DNA of 64,000 nucleotides from Entamoeba invadens IP1 (lineage: Eukaryota > Evosea > Mastigamoebida > Endamoebidae). The stretch is taken from assembly GCF_000330505.1 (NCBI RefSeq), contig NW_004440426.1, positions 832,722-896,721 of the forward strand, given 5' to 3'. How positions within the stretch are numbered: position 1 is the stretch's first letter; the number at the start of each line of letters is the position of its first letter. The notes beneath the pieces were generated by a model. It did no database searches, was not told the origin of the DNA, and was given only the letters and a program-made list of their open reading frames with translations. The translations under genes were made by a program, and so were the position numbers. Below, piece by piece: positions 50,491 to 61,116 of the stretch.

Positions 50491-52845
50491 TTAATTAAGT
50501 AAATTTTGTTGATCATCTATTACATCATCAACCTTTTCAACACTCGAGTTGTCAACACCCCCATCCAATTCAATTTTGATATCATACCGTTTTGGCCACC
50601 AATTCCACTCACCAAACAAATGAAGAAGCGACGGCACGACCATTGTTCGGATGACAAACGTGTCAAGTAAAATTGCGAGAGCAAGTACAACTCCAAATTG
50701 TTGCAAAACCATCATAGAAGATAACATCAACGCAGAGAACGCCGCAGCCATAATAATTCCAGCGTATGTGATCAAATAACCGGTGTGTTCGACGCCAAGA
50801 ATAACAGCAGACTTTGTGGAATATCCACTCTTTCTATATTCAAGTACTCGTGTGAACAAGAAGATATCATAATCCAAACAAAGTCCAACAAGAACATCAG
50901 TGCACATCACTGGCACGGACCAAAAGAGTCCATTGGACCCCGTGAAAACGCCTGCTCTGTAGAGTATAGAAGACGTGAATATCACTGTAGAGAGTCCAAA
51001 GACCCAACCAATGGTCAAAGCGGTTGTGAATATCACACGAATTCCCATTAAGAGGGACTGGAATGCGAGTGCAATTAAGAGTAAAACAATCACCATCAAA
51101 CAGACTAATTGTATTGGGAAGAACCCCAAAATGTATTCGACTAATATCACCATGTCCACTTCACTCCCTACTAAGTAACTTTCTATTCCCAATTCATTGT
51201 GTAAGCCAGTCATCATGTTGAGCGTGTCGTCAACTATAGGTCGTGCGTCTGAAGTCTCCTGTGGCACAAGCATGCAAAGAAAAGATGATGAAGTAGTCGA
51301 GTAATTGTATGCTTTATAATAAAAGTCGATGTTTTGAAGTAGATGTACTTCTCTTTGTGTCAACACATTTCCATTCATGTAGTTGTAACAGAAAATGTTT
51401 TTCTTCCCAATACTCGATGGGACCCTCTCCCCAAATTTTTCCATAAAGTCATAAGACGCTTGTTGTGTTGGGTCTGATAACACTAGAAGTTTATATGGGG
51501 ATATTGCCCCCGTGGGCATCACCTTCGTCAAGTCAGTGAGTCCCTGAATCGCTTCAGTGCCTTTAGGAAAACACTGCGACGACGCCAGCGTCCACATGAA
51601 ATCCTTCATACAAATAATAACTGGGGCGAGTATTGCCAAAGATATGATTAGTACAACAATACTATTCTTTTTGTGACTCATCCACTTTGCTTGGAAATGC
51701 CAAAATTTGGAGCCGACTTTGTCCGAGTATCTGACACAAAATTTGCTGCACGGGATCATCCCTTTGATGCGGAAAAATTTGGGGAACATGAGTAAAAGAC
51801 TTGGTGTTATAGTTAAATTCACAACGACCGTGAAAATCAAACAGATCACACACCCCAACCCTAATGTCACTATCACAGTAACTCCATAGAAACAACAGCT
51901 GAGAAAACAACAAATCAGAACAGACCCCGAAGTCGCGATAATACGACCGGAGTGCCGAAACATCGTTTTAACAGCATCAAAGTGGCTTTGGTCTTTTCTT
52001 ATTTCTTCTGAATATCGACTCAAGAGAAAGAGACTGTAATCCACAGACATGGCAACTTCTAAAGCCACTGCAATAGCTGGGGCTATCGAATAAAATTCGG
52101 ACCAATAGGCGATTGGAAAGAGTGAGCCGAATGATACTGAGACAATAACAATCAAATTGATGATTGGGATGATCACGAGGACTATGTTTCTAATGACATA
52201 TAAGAAGATAAGAATTGCTATTGGGAAAATGAAGATGTCCATTGACTTCATATCAGCAATGATTGCTAAGTTGATGTCCATTGATGCGGCAGTTGGTCCA
52301 GTGACACTAATTCTATACCCGTCAGTGTCTAAATTTGATATTGTTTTTCGTACACTCTTAATAATGTCCTCAACACCACTAACAGGTGAAATGATCAAAA
52401 TTGCAGTCGTGTCATTCACGACAAAAAAGTCGGTGAAATTGAGTTGGTGTGTTTCCTCGGTGTAAACACCCATCACTTTTGTTGCGTTGTTTGCATAAGC
52501 CGTTTCTGTGACAGCTTCACTGATTTCTTGTGTCTTATTTGTCAAAACTGTTAATCCATTCTCTCTAACTATAACAACAACCGTTGTTTCTGAGGCACTG
52601 TGTGACGGGTACAACTCGTGGTACTTGTTGTTTGCTGTTTCTGAGAGGGAGCCTTTTGGTGGAGTGAATTGAACTGTTGTGTATGAGAACAAAGTAAGTG
52701 CAAAATACGCTGTTGCTATGGCAAGTAGTATCCAGAAAACTACAATAAACCACTTGCACTTACTTATAACCAGAAATAATGTATCAAATATTTTTTCCTT
52801 AAACGCTTCGAAATGAGCGTTGAACGACTTAAGCTTTTCTCCCAT
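50491..52845 (-). CDS. MMPL/RND-superfamily membrane transporter
   Basis: The 784-aa protein has the RND layout: one N-terminal transmembrane helix, a large loop, about five helices, a second loop and about five more helices (roughly 12 in total). Two signature repeats mark the two halves: DYSLFLLSRYSEE (about residue 270) and DYDIFLFTRVLEYR (about 670), in the second membrane helix of each bundle. These match the MmpL/Patched/NPC1-type proton- or lipid-transport class, with the D-Y pair relevant to proton coupling. Most close family patterns are bacterial MMPL, so an ancient lateral transfer is possible, but no composition break from neighbours is visible. Substrate (lipid, sterol or drug) cannot be read from sequence. 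Cytosolic C-terminus short and acidic. Confidence 0.83.
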   Translation of the reverse strand: MGEKLKSFNAHFEAFKEKIFDTLFLVISKCKWFIVVFWILLAIATAYFALTLFSYTTVQFTPPKGSLSETANNKYHELYPSHSASETTVVVIVRENGLTVLTNKTQEISEAVTETAYANNATKVMGVYTEETHQLNFTDFFVVNDTTAILIISPVSGVEDIIKSVRKTISNLDTDGYRISVTGPTAASMDINLAIIADMKSMDIFIFPIAILIFLYVIRNIVLVIIPIINLIVIVSVSFGSLFPIAYWSEFYSIAPAIAVALEVAMSVDYSLFLLSRYSEEIRKDQSHFDAVKTMFRHSGRIIATSGSVLICCFLSCCFYGVTVIVTLGLGCVICLIFTVVVNLTITPSLLLMFPKFFRIKGMIPCSKFCVRYSDKVGSKFWHFQAKWMSHKKNSIVVLIISLAILAPVIICMKDFMWTLASSQCFPKGTEAIQGLTDLTKVMPTGAISPYKLLVLSDPTQQASYDFMEKFGERVPSSIGKKNIFCYNYMNGNVLTQREVHLLQNIDFYYKAYNYSTTSSSFLCMLVPQETSDARPIVDDTLNMMTGLHNELGIESYLVGSEVDMVILVEYILGFFPIQLVCLMVIVLLLIALAFQSLLMGIRVIFTTALTIGWVFGLSTVIFTSSILYRAGVFTGSNGLFWSVPVMCTDVLVGLCLDYDIFLFTRVLEYRKSGYSTKSAVILGVEHTGYLITYAGIIMAAAFSALMLSSMMVLQQFGVVLALAILLDTFVIRTMVVPSLLHLFGEWNWWPKRYDIKIELDGGVDNSSVEKVDDVIDDQQNLLN

Positions 52846-53319
52846 GTTTCTATTGTTTTTTTGTTCTCATCAATAGTAAAAAATGTCGAATTTTGTTATC
52901 ATTTTTGGTGATATTAGAGTCATATTATTATAGTATTTTATTATTTTTTGCTTATTAACATTTTGAATTGTCGATTGTCTTTTCAAAAAGTATTATGTTT
53001 TAAACGGCAATTGGAGTTCAAATGTTTTTTGTTTTTTAAACTATTTTTTATTAACCCTTTTATATTTTTGAACAATATTAAAAAGTCTTTAAGTTTTATA
53101 TTTTGGTGGATTTTTTCAAAATTTCATGAAGAATTAGTGTCTGTGTTTAGACAAATCCTATATTATAGTAATATTAATATACTTAATTATAATACATTAA
53201 AATTTACTACATTATATATAATATATATAATATTATATTTATTATAACACTATAAATGTTATATAAAACATTTATTGAATTAATACTAAAGGTCTTAATG
53301 CTATGGAACTCGAAAAAGT
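52846..53319. other. AT-rich intergenic region with upstream ATGs
   Basis: About 470 bp between divergent genes. The long hydrophobic frame at 52948-53247 is A/T-driven and not credible. Two out-of-frame ATGs (53298 and 53303) precede the NAA15 start; the second opens a 6-codon frame whose stop overlaps the NAA15 ATG. Confidence 0.5.
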
Positions 53320-55059
53320 ATGAGCAAGTCCCTGACCCCTGAGGAAATTCAACGCCAGCAACGCTTTAATCGTCACCAATCAAATTTATTCAGCGACGCA
53401 TGCAAAGACTATGAAAGAAAAGATTACAATGGCGCGTTACTAAAATGCGAGAAAATATTGAGCTCATTACCAGAAAATGGGGAGGCTCTTTCTATGAAGA
53501 ACTTGGCGAAGTATTTCAAGAGGGAGCAGAGTGGAGCTGACACGATGAAGGGTATCAAAAACGCACTGAAAAACAATTTGAGAAGTCCGACGATATGGCA
53601 CTTGTATGGGATTGTAGCCAGAGAGCAGAAGGACTATGTCGAGTCACTGAAGGCGTTTAAAACGATGAACAATATTGATGGAAAAAGTTTAGCATTAAAA
53701 AGAGACTTGTTCTGCCTCCAAATTCAGAACAGAGACTTTTTGGGTGCTGTTGACACCATCGACCAAATGATTGTGTTGAGAAAAGACTATCAAAACAATT
53801 TTATTTGCAAGGCAGTTGCATCTTTCATGGGCGGTCAAAACGACAAGGCGCTCAATGCGCTGGACTATTTCTTACTCCATTACAGTGATAACAGCGACAA
53901 AGTGAGGTACAACGACTTACTGATGTTTAAAATACAAATATTGATGAAGGGGAAATTGTATAATGCAGTCTTGGACTTTATTAAAACAAACACAGACAAT
54001 TTATTGGAAGGAATTAAAGCGAAAGAGTATGTGGCAACGTGTTTGACTGAACTTGGGAAGAAGCAAGAGGCACTCGACATGTTAGAAACACTGTTAAAAA
54101 TTAACAAAAACAATACCACATACCACGAACTTGTTTTAAAAAATTTGAATATAACAAATGCACTTGAAATGACTCCAGAGCAATTTGATGTGTTCAAAAA
54201 GTTCAATGAAAAATTGTGCATTGGAGACACTTTGTATGGCACAACGGAAACACTTTGTTATCAACAATATGACGAAGTGTTTGAACAAGACATCACAAAA
54301 TTCATTGTAAAACTTCTTGAAAATTCAAGAATCAATGTATTCAAAATTTTGAGTCCACTTTTCAATAAAAATACAAGCAGAAATCATGCAGAAAAAAGAA
54401 CCTTTGTCGAAAATTCATTTTTGAGAATTGCAGAGGCGTTGAAGAACTGCACGTCGTACAAGACACTTTCAGCTAAGTTCATTCAACAACACCATATACC
54501 TATAATACAGGCACGTATCGTCTTCTTACTGAAAGGTGGAAAGACTGAGGAAGCGCTTGCATATGCCACAGCCATTGACGAAACGGAGTTTAACCTCAAA
54601 TATTACTACCTTGCAAAGTGTCATATGAAGTTGGGGCAGTTCCCTTTGGCATTGCGGGAGATCAAAACTGCTTTTGACCTTAATCCAAACGACAGATTTT
54701 TCTATAACAAAGCAATTAAATACGCACTGATTGCTGGCGACATAACTAAAGCTGAAAACTTAAGTAAGACAAAGGACAACAGCGAGGAAGATTTAAAGAC
54801 TGAATCATTGATATTTACACTCCGATTTGCAGAGGCCTATTTGAAGAGTGGGAATAAAGACCTTGCGAGGAAAAGGGCGCTTATGATACTTCAGAAGTTC
54901 GACAAGGGTGTGACCGATATGTTTGAATTCCATTTGTATGTGTATGAAAAACTGAGCATTTGCGCGTACCTCGACCTCATGGATAACAATATGAAATACC
55001 AGGACTCCGATATCAAGAAAAAAGCTCTTGAAATAGTTCAACAGACACAGGAGATTTGA
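53320..55059 (+). CDS. NAA15: NatA auxiliary subunit NAA15 (TPR protein)
   Basis: NAA15/Nat1 is the ribosome-binding, scaffold subunit of the N-terminal acetyltransferase NatA. The 579-aa protein is a run of TPR-like helix pairs: KDYERKDYNGALLKCEKIL, then SPTIWHLYGIVAREQKDYVESLKAFK with the H-x-Y-G block and RDLFCLQIQNRDFLGA, which are typical of the first half of NAA15. Later repeats include YYYLAKCHMKLGQFPLALREI. Human NAA15 is 866 aa, so the C-terminal ~250 residues are missing or strongly shortened. No catalytic acetyltransferase gene (NAA10) is in this window. Start is the ATG at 53320, which lies just after two out-of-frame ATGs. Call is good. Confidence 0.8.
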   Translation: MSKSLTPEEIQRQQRFNRHQSNLFSDACKDYERKDYNGALLKCEKILSSLPENGEALSMKNLAKYFKREQSGADTMKGIKNALKNNLRSPTIWHLYGIVAREQKDYVESLKAFKTMNNIDGKSLALKRDLFCLQIQNRDFLGAVDTIDQMIVLRKDYQNNFICKAVASFMGGQNDKALNALDYFLLHYSDNSDKVRYNDLLMFKIQILMKGKLYNAVLDFIKTNTDNLLEGIKAKEYVATCLTELGKKQEALDMLETLLKINKNNTTYHELVLKNLNITNALEMTPEQFDVFKKFNEKLCIGDTLYGTTETLCYQQYDEVFEQDITKFIVKLLENSRINVFKILSPLFNKNTSRNHAEKRTFVENSFLRIAEALKNCTSYKTLSAKFIQQHHIPIIQARIVFLLKGGKTEEALAYATAIDETEFNLKYYYLAKCHMKLGQFPLALREIKTAFDLNPNDRFFYNKAIKYALIAGDITKAENLSKTKDNSEEDLKTESLIFTLRFAEAYLKSGNKDLARKRALMILQKFDKGVTDMFEFHLYVYEKLSICAYLDLMDNNMKYQDSDIKKKALEIVQQTQEI

Positions 55060-55427
55060 CCAAAGTCACACACTAACATTTCTTTTTTTGTCCATTCCTT
55101 TACATTTTAATAGATAATAAATAACATTTATATATTACTAAGTGTGTATTAAAATTTATCAATTCTTAGAGTTTCAGAGAAGAATAAAGAACTGAGAAAA
55201 GCACTTTTATCAACACCCCAAAATCTTTAAACTATTGGAAATTCAATTCAAATAGTGGAAACGCCAAATTTGGGTACAAATAAAAATGAAAAAATTAATA
55301 AAAAATCAGAAATAAACAACAAAGAAACTATCAATTAAAAAGTTCTTAACAACCAAAAATAATTGAACAAACACCATCCCACGTCACACGCGGCAGAAAA
55401 CGAGTCGAAACTCATAATGTTCATTCA
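55060..55427. other. AT-rich intergenic region
   Basis: About 370 bp between two plus-strand genes. The last ~60 bp before the LIM gene are less AT-rich. No other feature seen. Confidence 0.6.
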
Positions 55428-55751
55428 ATGCCAAAGTGCACTCTGTGTAACAAAGAGGTGTATCCAGCCGAATCAATGAACAGAGACGGAAAAATTTTCC
55501 ACAGCAGATGTTTCAACCTTTGGAAGAAACAACAACAACTCGAGCAGAAGCACAAACAAGAGTACTACAAGACTCCAGAAGTTCGCCCTCAGTATTTCAG
55601 AGTTGCAGATCCCTCGACTGGTAAGCCAGAGGCTATGGTTGCTGGTGTGGACGACGAGGAAAACATGAAAAAGATTAACCAAGAGGAGAATGAGTTTTTA
55701 GAAAAAATGCACAAGATGCAAGAGACTAATGGAGCCAATCCGTTCCATTAA
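55428..55751 (+). CDS. Small LIM-type (half-LIM) zinc finger protein
   Basis: The 107-aa protein begins with a zinc-ligand module CTLCNKEVYPAES...GKIFHSRC, which matches the first half of a LIM domain, including the G-x-x-F-H pattern. The fourth ligand position after the H-x-x-C is Leu instead of Cys (RCFNL), and no second zinc module follows. The remaining ~70 residues are charged and helical. Small LIM proteins in Entamoeba localise to membrane domains (EhLimA); whether this truncated form still binds zinc is open. First ATG used. Confidence 0.72.
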   Translation: MPKCTLCNKEVYPAESMNRDGKIFHSRCFNLWKKQQQLEQKHKQEYYKTPEVRPQYFRVADPSTGKPEAMVAGVDDEENMKKINQEENEFLEKMHKMQETNGANPFH

Positions 55752-55878
55752 ATCTTTGTGTCTGTTTCTTCTCTAATTTTTTTTTTCGCAAATTTGTGGT
55801 TTTTTGAGTTTATCCACACTCTTTATTTTTAATTTGATTTATATGGTAAGTCAGTGGAAGACTAGAACCAGTTCTTAA

Positions 55879-56020
55879 ACATTATCTAGTGGACAAAAAA
55901 TAGCTTCAATTTTGTTTAAACATCTGCATTAAATAAAACGTGGAAAAACTTAAAACAATTGGGATGGGGTTTTGGGACTGTTTCCCGAAATATTCCAATT
56001 TTATGGTCCAAAAGTAACCA
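55879..56020. mobile_element. Decayed second copy of the MITE family
   Basis: The block TTTCCCGAAATATTCCAATTTTATGGTCCAAAA at 55981 on is nearly identical to the interior of the 6481-6732 MITE. On the left, AACATTATCTAGTGGAC corresponds to the inner arm AACGTTGTCCATTTGAC, with mainly transition differences. On the right, CAGATAATGTT corresponds to TGGACAACGTT. The outer arms are not recognisable. Many differences are C-to-T or G-to-A, the pattern left by cytosine deamination or simple decay. Confidence 0.55.
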
Positions 56021-56225
56021 GATAATGTTAAAAACCATCCTGTATAAAATTATAGTAATAACGTTTGTATCATAAAAAATTTTACTCAATAATACAACTT
56101 TATATAATTTATATATATTATTATAATAATAAAGTTTGCGTTTATTTTGTTTGTAGTAGTTAGTTTATAGTAATGTTTATAGGCGCTGCTTTTCACTTAA
56201 TCTTCACGACATTAAATTTTAAATG

Positions 56226-56233
56226 ATAGAACA
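56226..56233. repeat. hAT target-site duplication, left
   Basis: ATAGAACA directly precedes the left terminal repeat; the identical 8 bases directly follow the right terminal repeat at 62152-62159. Eight base pairs is the hAT duplication length. Confidence 0.92.
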
Positions 56234-56246
56234 TAGAGGTTCGCGG
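56234..56246. repeat. Left terminal inverted repeat of the hAT element
   Basis: TAGAGGTTCGCGG, exactly complementary to 62139-62151. Similarity continues imperfectly inward (TT.T.AACT). Confidence 0.92.
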
Positions 56247-57123
56247 TTATTAACTTTATGTTAATAACTTTTAACTTTAACTGAAATTAAAATTGTTTTT
56301 TGAATTTAATAAAAATGTTATAGAGATGGTCAAACATAATTGCGTTTTGTAAAATTTTGTAGCAATACAAATTCTAATAAAAGTGGTAAAACAAAAAATA
56401 TAAAATACAATAAACTTTAAATGATATTTTAAAAACATGTTGTTCAAATAAAATAATAAATAATTCCCAAAAATGTTTATTTAATATACACAATGTTTTA
56501 AATATATTCATGACAAAATTAACAAAATCATAATTTCCAAACTTTGCAAACAAAAATCAGATGGTATATATTTCACAAATAATTCACTTTAAATTAAACA
56601 AGAATGATTAATAAATTCAAAAATATGTAAAAAAATTATAATTTATTGATTTTTTAAATTTTATAAATACCATGATAAAACAAAATGTGAAAAATAATCA
56701 AAATATAAGGTTGAATAAAAAATGCCAATTATTATTTAAAATGGTATATTAATTATTCGAACATTTTTGTAATAAAATATAATAGTTGACCATTAGATTA
56801 TTAAATTTTTGAATATGCACATGTTTATATGTACTTCTTTTAAATACATGTACTCAAAATCATGTGAATTTTTTAAATAACATGTAAACTGGAAACCACA
56901 AATTGGTATTACCATAGAATACCGAACCCTAATAACCCCAATTATTTAATGTATTTATATACCATTGTTACTCTTTTTTTCTTATCTCACTACCACTTTA
57001 TTTTTTTAAAAAATTATTTATTACTTTAAAGAAAAATACTTTAAAATAAAAGAAATAATTACCTAAAAGCACTAAAATATTTATGTGAATAAAGCGGTTT
57101 AGATAAAGTTGTTAATTCAGTTA
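56247..57123. other. Interior of the hAT element, non-coding
   Basis: About 880 bp of A/T-rich sequence between the left hAT end and the mariner copy. Near 56970 the run ACTCTTTTTTT has a complement at 58414-58424, a weak candidate for the mariner ends. Nothing else seen. Confidence 0.5.
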
Positions 57124-58194
57124 TTATAGCAAATAACCAATGAATCGCCCATCATTCTCGATACAAAGATCGAAACGTTTTTGCATTGAATCGATAAGGT
57201 TGTTGATGGTTTCATAAGATATGGAATTCACACGACATTTAGTTCATTTCAAGTTCTTTTAAATTTTAAAAGCACTCTTCTTTGTTCTCAAACGCATTTC
57301 CATTATACTCCACAAATGCTCGATCGGATTCAAATCTGGCGAGTATGGCGGCCAATTTTTTATTACTCTGATGCCATTTTCTTCAAACCATTCGCTTGTA
57401 TACTTGGCTGTATTGCACGGAGCTCCATCCTGCATGAAATAGAATCTCTTGCCATAGACTTTCTTAGCTTCTTCAAAAACCCCATTGTCTTTTAACATTT
57501 GAACATAACCTTCTTTGTTCATTTTACCTTGACAAAAAGACAGTTTGGTTTTGAAATTCTTACCAATACCTCCCCATACCATAGTAGAAACATTGTATTT
57601 CGCACAATCAACAAAGGACTCTTCTGGGTGTTCTCCTTTTTTCCTCCAAATGTACCGTCCATCCGACAACAAACAAAAGCGACTTTCGTCTGTGAATATT
57701 GTCCTTGTTGTCCATTTTTTGAATGCATCAACTTTCGAACGTTTTTCGGTCTGTTTTTTACAAAAATCAAGTCGCTTTTTAAAATGAATTGGTTTCATAT
57801 ACGGTCTACTTGTTTGTTTGGTAAAAATAAATCCTTCTTTGTGTCTGGTTCTGTTGACTGTTGATGCACTGCCTTTTACTTCTTTTCCGACTTTTTTCGA
57901 AGATGAAAAAACGTCATTTAAAGTTAGATCTGTAACTTTCTGTGTGAATTCTTTATCGAATTTTGTCCGTCTTCCTCTTTTATGTAATACCACTGGTTTG
58001 TCTTGTTGAATATCTTTTTTTAAAGAAGAAATGTCACGAAAAAACATGAAAAACATGTCTTTAACTTCCATGTATGTCATCCCTTTTAAAAGCGCTTTTC
58101 TCGCTCCTTCAATTTTTTGCAATCGATATTTTTCTGAATCTGTCATGATATTTAAATATTTTTTTAGTTTCGTAAAAATTCTAGTAATTAACAT
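57124..58194 (-). pseudogene. Tc1/mariner-family transposase, inactivated by two nonsense codons
   Basis: The 311-codon open part has an N-terminal HTH region, a basic linker, and the DDE catalytic core: FTDESRF (first Asp), FMQDGAPCNTA (second Asp) and YSPDLNPIEHLW (Glu), with WGGIG between. The second Asp and Glu are separated by 35 residues (DD35E by this count). In-frame stops TAA at 57259-57261 and TGA at 57244-57246 interrupt the frame, but the same frame continues to 57124 with a C-terminal block typical of the family (YETINNLIDSMQKRF...GRFIGYLL). The likely start is the ATG at 58146 (MTDSEKYR). It lies inside the hAT element. Clear terminal repeats were not found; a weak pair is noted separately. 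Confidence 0.9.
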
Positions 58195-59041
58195 TATTTC
58201 AATTTCTGTCTTAAAAAACGCGTCTTCTCTTGTAAATTTTAATAATTTTGATAATTTGCTTTAAAGAAAGCGCTGAATTATACAAAGAAAAATAACATTT
58301 TTTTGAAATTTACTATTAAAAATAATAAAATAATATTAAAAAATAATTTACTACCACATTATGATTTTCAGTTTATATTATGAAGTCATATTTATATGTC
58401 ACAATACTTTTTTAAAAAAAGAGTGATACACAAAATTTTTGTGTTTTAAAGATGTCGATTTAAGCACAAAACGAGATGATATTTGTATAATTATAAATAA
58501 CAATCAAAAACAAAAGTTTGTTAGAATTGTAGTTTGAAAATACATATACAAATTTAAATAAAATTTTTAAATTGTAAATGCTAAAAACAATGAAAAATAT
58601 AGTGGTTCATTAATGCCTGAGTTATAAAAAACATACTTTGACTTATTTTATTAAGAATCCAAATTATTTTAGAAAATAATTTCATTTGTTTAAATAGTTT
58701 AACAAACAAAAACACAAGTGATAATATATTGTTTTAAATGTGTGCAGAGATGATAAAACGCGTCTAAAAAGTTTGTATGATTTGATAAATACAAGTAGTA
58801 TTTTAATAAAATCTTATTGATTAATCTTATTAGTTTATTGATCGAATAATTATAGTTTATAAATATTTAAAATATGTTCAGTTCGTGATTTGATAAACTG
58901 ATAAACAAATAAACATTGAATTAAAATACGGTTTTATTACAAAAATAACACATAAATACTATTAGATGAAACTAAAATTTTATTTTGTTAATAATAAAAG
59001 TTTAAACTCGAATTTCAAAACAATTGTAAATTAATTACTTA
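58195..59041. other. Interior of the hAT element, non-coding
   Basis: About 850 bp of A/T-rich sequence between the mariner copy and the hAT transposase. No gene seen. Confidence 0.55.
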
Positions 59042-61116
59042 TCATAGCAATGATGATATCATATTGTTTTTTCCATACTCATGGAGAAAAACGAGTTGTT
59101 CCAAATGAATTGGTATTAATGTTGAACGACGTGGAGTATGTACTAAAGAACATTCTGAAAACAATCGCTCTGAAGATGAAGAAGATGCAAGCAAACATAA
59201 ATATTTTGGTACAAGTTTGCTAATAAGAGGATAATCACAACTGTGTTCTTTCCACCATTCCAGTGGATTGAAAAATGATTTTTTATCAACAAATCCCGCA
59301 TTCAACTATTTTTCAACTTCTTTTATAACAAGTTGTCGGATATCAGTTAGATCGGGTATCCCCTCTATTTCAGAAGTGAAATCAATATCAACATCTTTCT
59401 TTTCAACATTATTCTTACCATTTTCGACTTCTTCTGAATTGACTAGAATGACTTCATCAATAAATAGATTCATGTATTCTATTTCTACAAATTCAATTTC
59501 AAATCCAGTACACTCAATAACATATTCACCAAATTTTCTATTTTTATAATGAGGATTAAGCAATGATGAAATAATATAATTTACATCTTTTCTGATAGAC
59601 AATTCTCCATGAAAATAACGATCAATGATTTCTTGAACTAATACATTAATTATTTTTTTCTTTGCAGCACAAGGACTTTCCACATTAATTTGTTCTGTTT
59701 CCAAATCAAATATATTATCCAAATCTTCAAGTTGTTCAAAGTTGTTTATTTTGTCGTTTCCAATGGATACTTGATGTTGAAAAGTCGTTGTTGTATCGTC
59801 GACGTTACCAGGAATAGAGTCATACTTTATAGATAACAAAGATAACAGTTTTAATATTGAATAATGTATAATAGATAGTGTTGGATATGTGTCTGAAGAA
59901 AATCGATTTATTAAAAAAAATAGATATTTAAGAACATCAATATAATTCTTTATGTCTTCTATGTCTTCGTCTGTAATATAATAAGTGGATATAAATATTT
60001 CTCGTTTGTTTGGGTTCGTTATTTTGGTTTGTTTTTTCTTTATCGCAACGTTCAAATATTTTACAATTATTAATATTCTGTTAACCATTAAATAATCACC
60101 AAACCATCTTGTTTCAACTGGTTTCACAATTCGAAGTGGTGATTTACCATCAATTGTTTGTGCTTCTTCAAGCCAATTTTTCATTTGTATACTTTTGCTA
60201 AAAAGATTAACTACTCTATGGAGCTTTACTAGAAGTAAGTTGTATCTTTTTACTTCTCTTGTGGATCTCTCTGCTATTAGACTAAATGTATGACAAGAAC
60301 AACCAATAGATGTCTTTCCTGAATCTTTGACTGCTTTAATTTGATTGGCAGCGTTATCAGTAATAACAACAAAATTATCTTTTAAATTCCAAGTTTCGAA
60401 GAACACTTCCAAATTGTGTTGGATGTTTGCAGATGTTTTGTATCCTTCAATTTGTGCTATTTCTAACAATACGTTATTTAAGGTGTAATATTTGTCAACA
60501 TAATGCAAAGTTAGAGACATAAACTCTTCTTCACACATGTATGTGCTCCAACCATCACTTGTTGTACAAAAGAATAGTGCTTCATTACGCATGTTTTTGA
60601 CATTAAGTTTGGCAGCATCAAATAATTTTGGAATTACTGTCCGTGCTAATTTGTCTGGTGTAAGTTTTGGTTCATTTAAGTTTGTATGGGACATCAATTC
60701 CAAAAAAGAACGACTTGTTGTGTGTTCGTATGGCAAGTTTGAGTTAATGATATATTCTGCAATAATAACATCATTATTACTTGGTTTGCGTTTGTTTGGT
60801 TCGTATGTCACAAATTTGCAAACATAATTCATTTCTTTGTGTGTTGAAACAATATGTCGTTTCATGTTTGAAACCGAACCACTTGATAAATCATATTCGT
60901 GTATTTTCTACACTTGTCGCAGACAAGCCAATATACACAATTTTTATTTATTTTAAATGACGGTTTTATGTTGGGTGGATCGTGTTTTGGGATAAGCCTT
61001 TTTATACTTGTGTTTCTTTTTTCAACTTCATACAAAGATGCATGTTCCCAAACATCAGAAGCTTTAATTTCAATATTTTGGTGTATATCTTGTATTTGAA
61101 ATGATGTAGTGGACAT
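59042..61116 (-). pseudogene. hAT-family transposase with BED zinc finger, broken by a frameshift and a stop
   Basis: The first part (61116 on) encodes a BED-type finger start (VCDKC). Near 60893-60900 a single-base loss shifts the frame; after it the finger finishes as H-x4-H (KRHIVSTH). The long middle part (to 59309) has the hAT RNase-H-like core: TTSDGWST (Asp), VITDNAANQ (Asp), C-x-C-H-T-F-S-L and ETRWFGDY. A TAG at 59306-59308 interrupts the frame, which then continues with the C-terminal dimerisation block SSSSSERLFSECS and R-R-S-T-L-I-P. Neither break has splice signals, so they are lesions and not introns. The product is not functional in this copy. Family identification is very secure. 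Confidence 0.9.

Noticed and set aside
52948..53247. Phe/Ile/Leu-rich frame of 99 codons
   Set aside because: Low-complexity translation of a T-rich spacer; no signal peptide or regular membrane helix pattern.
60862..60910. Intron between the BED finger part and the rest of the hAT transposase
   Set aside because: There is no GTTTGT donor or AG acceptor at the junction; a one-base loss explains the frame change and restores the H-x4-H finger.
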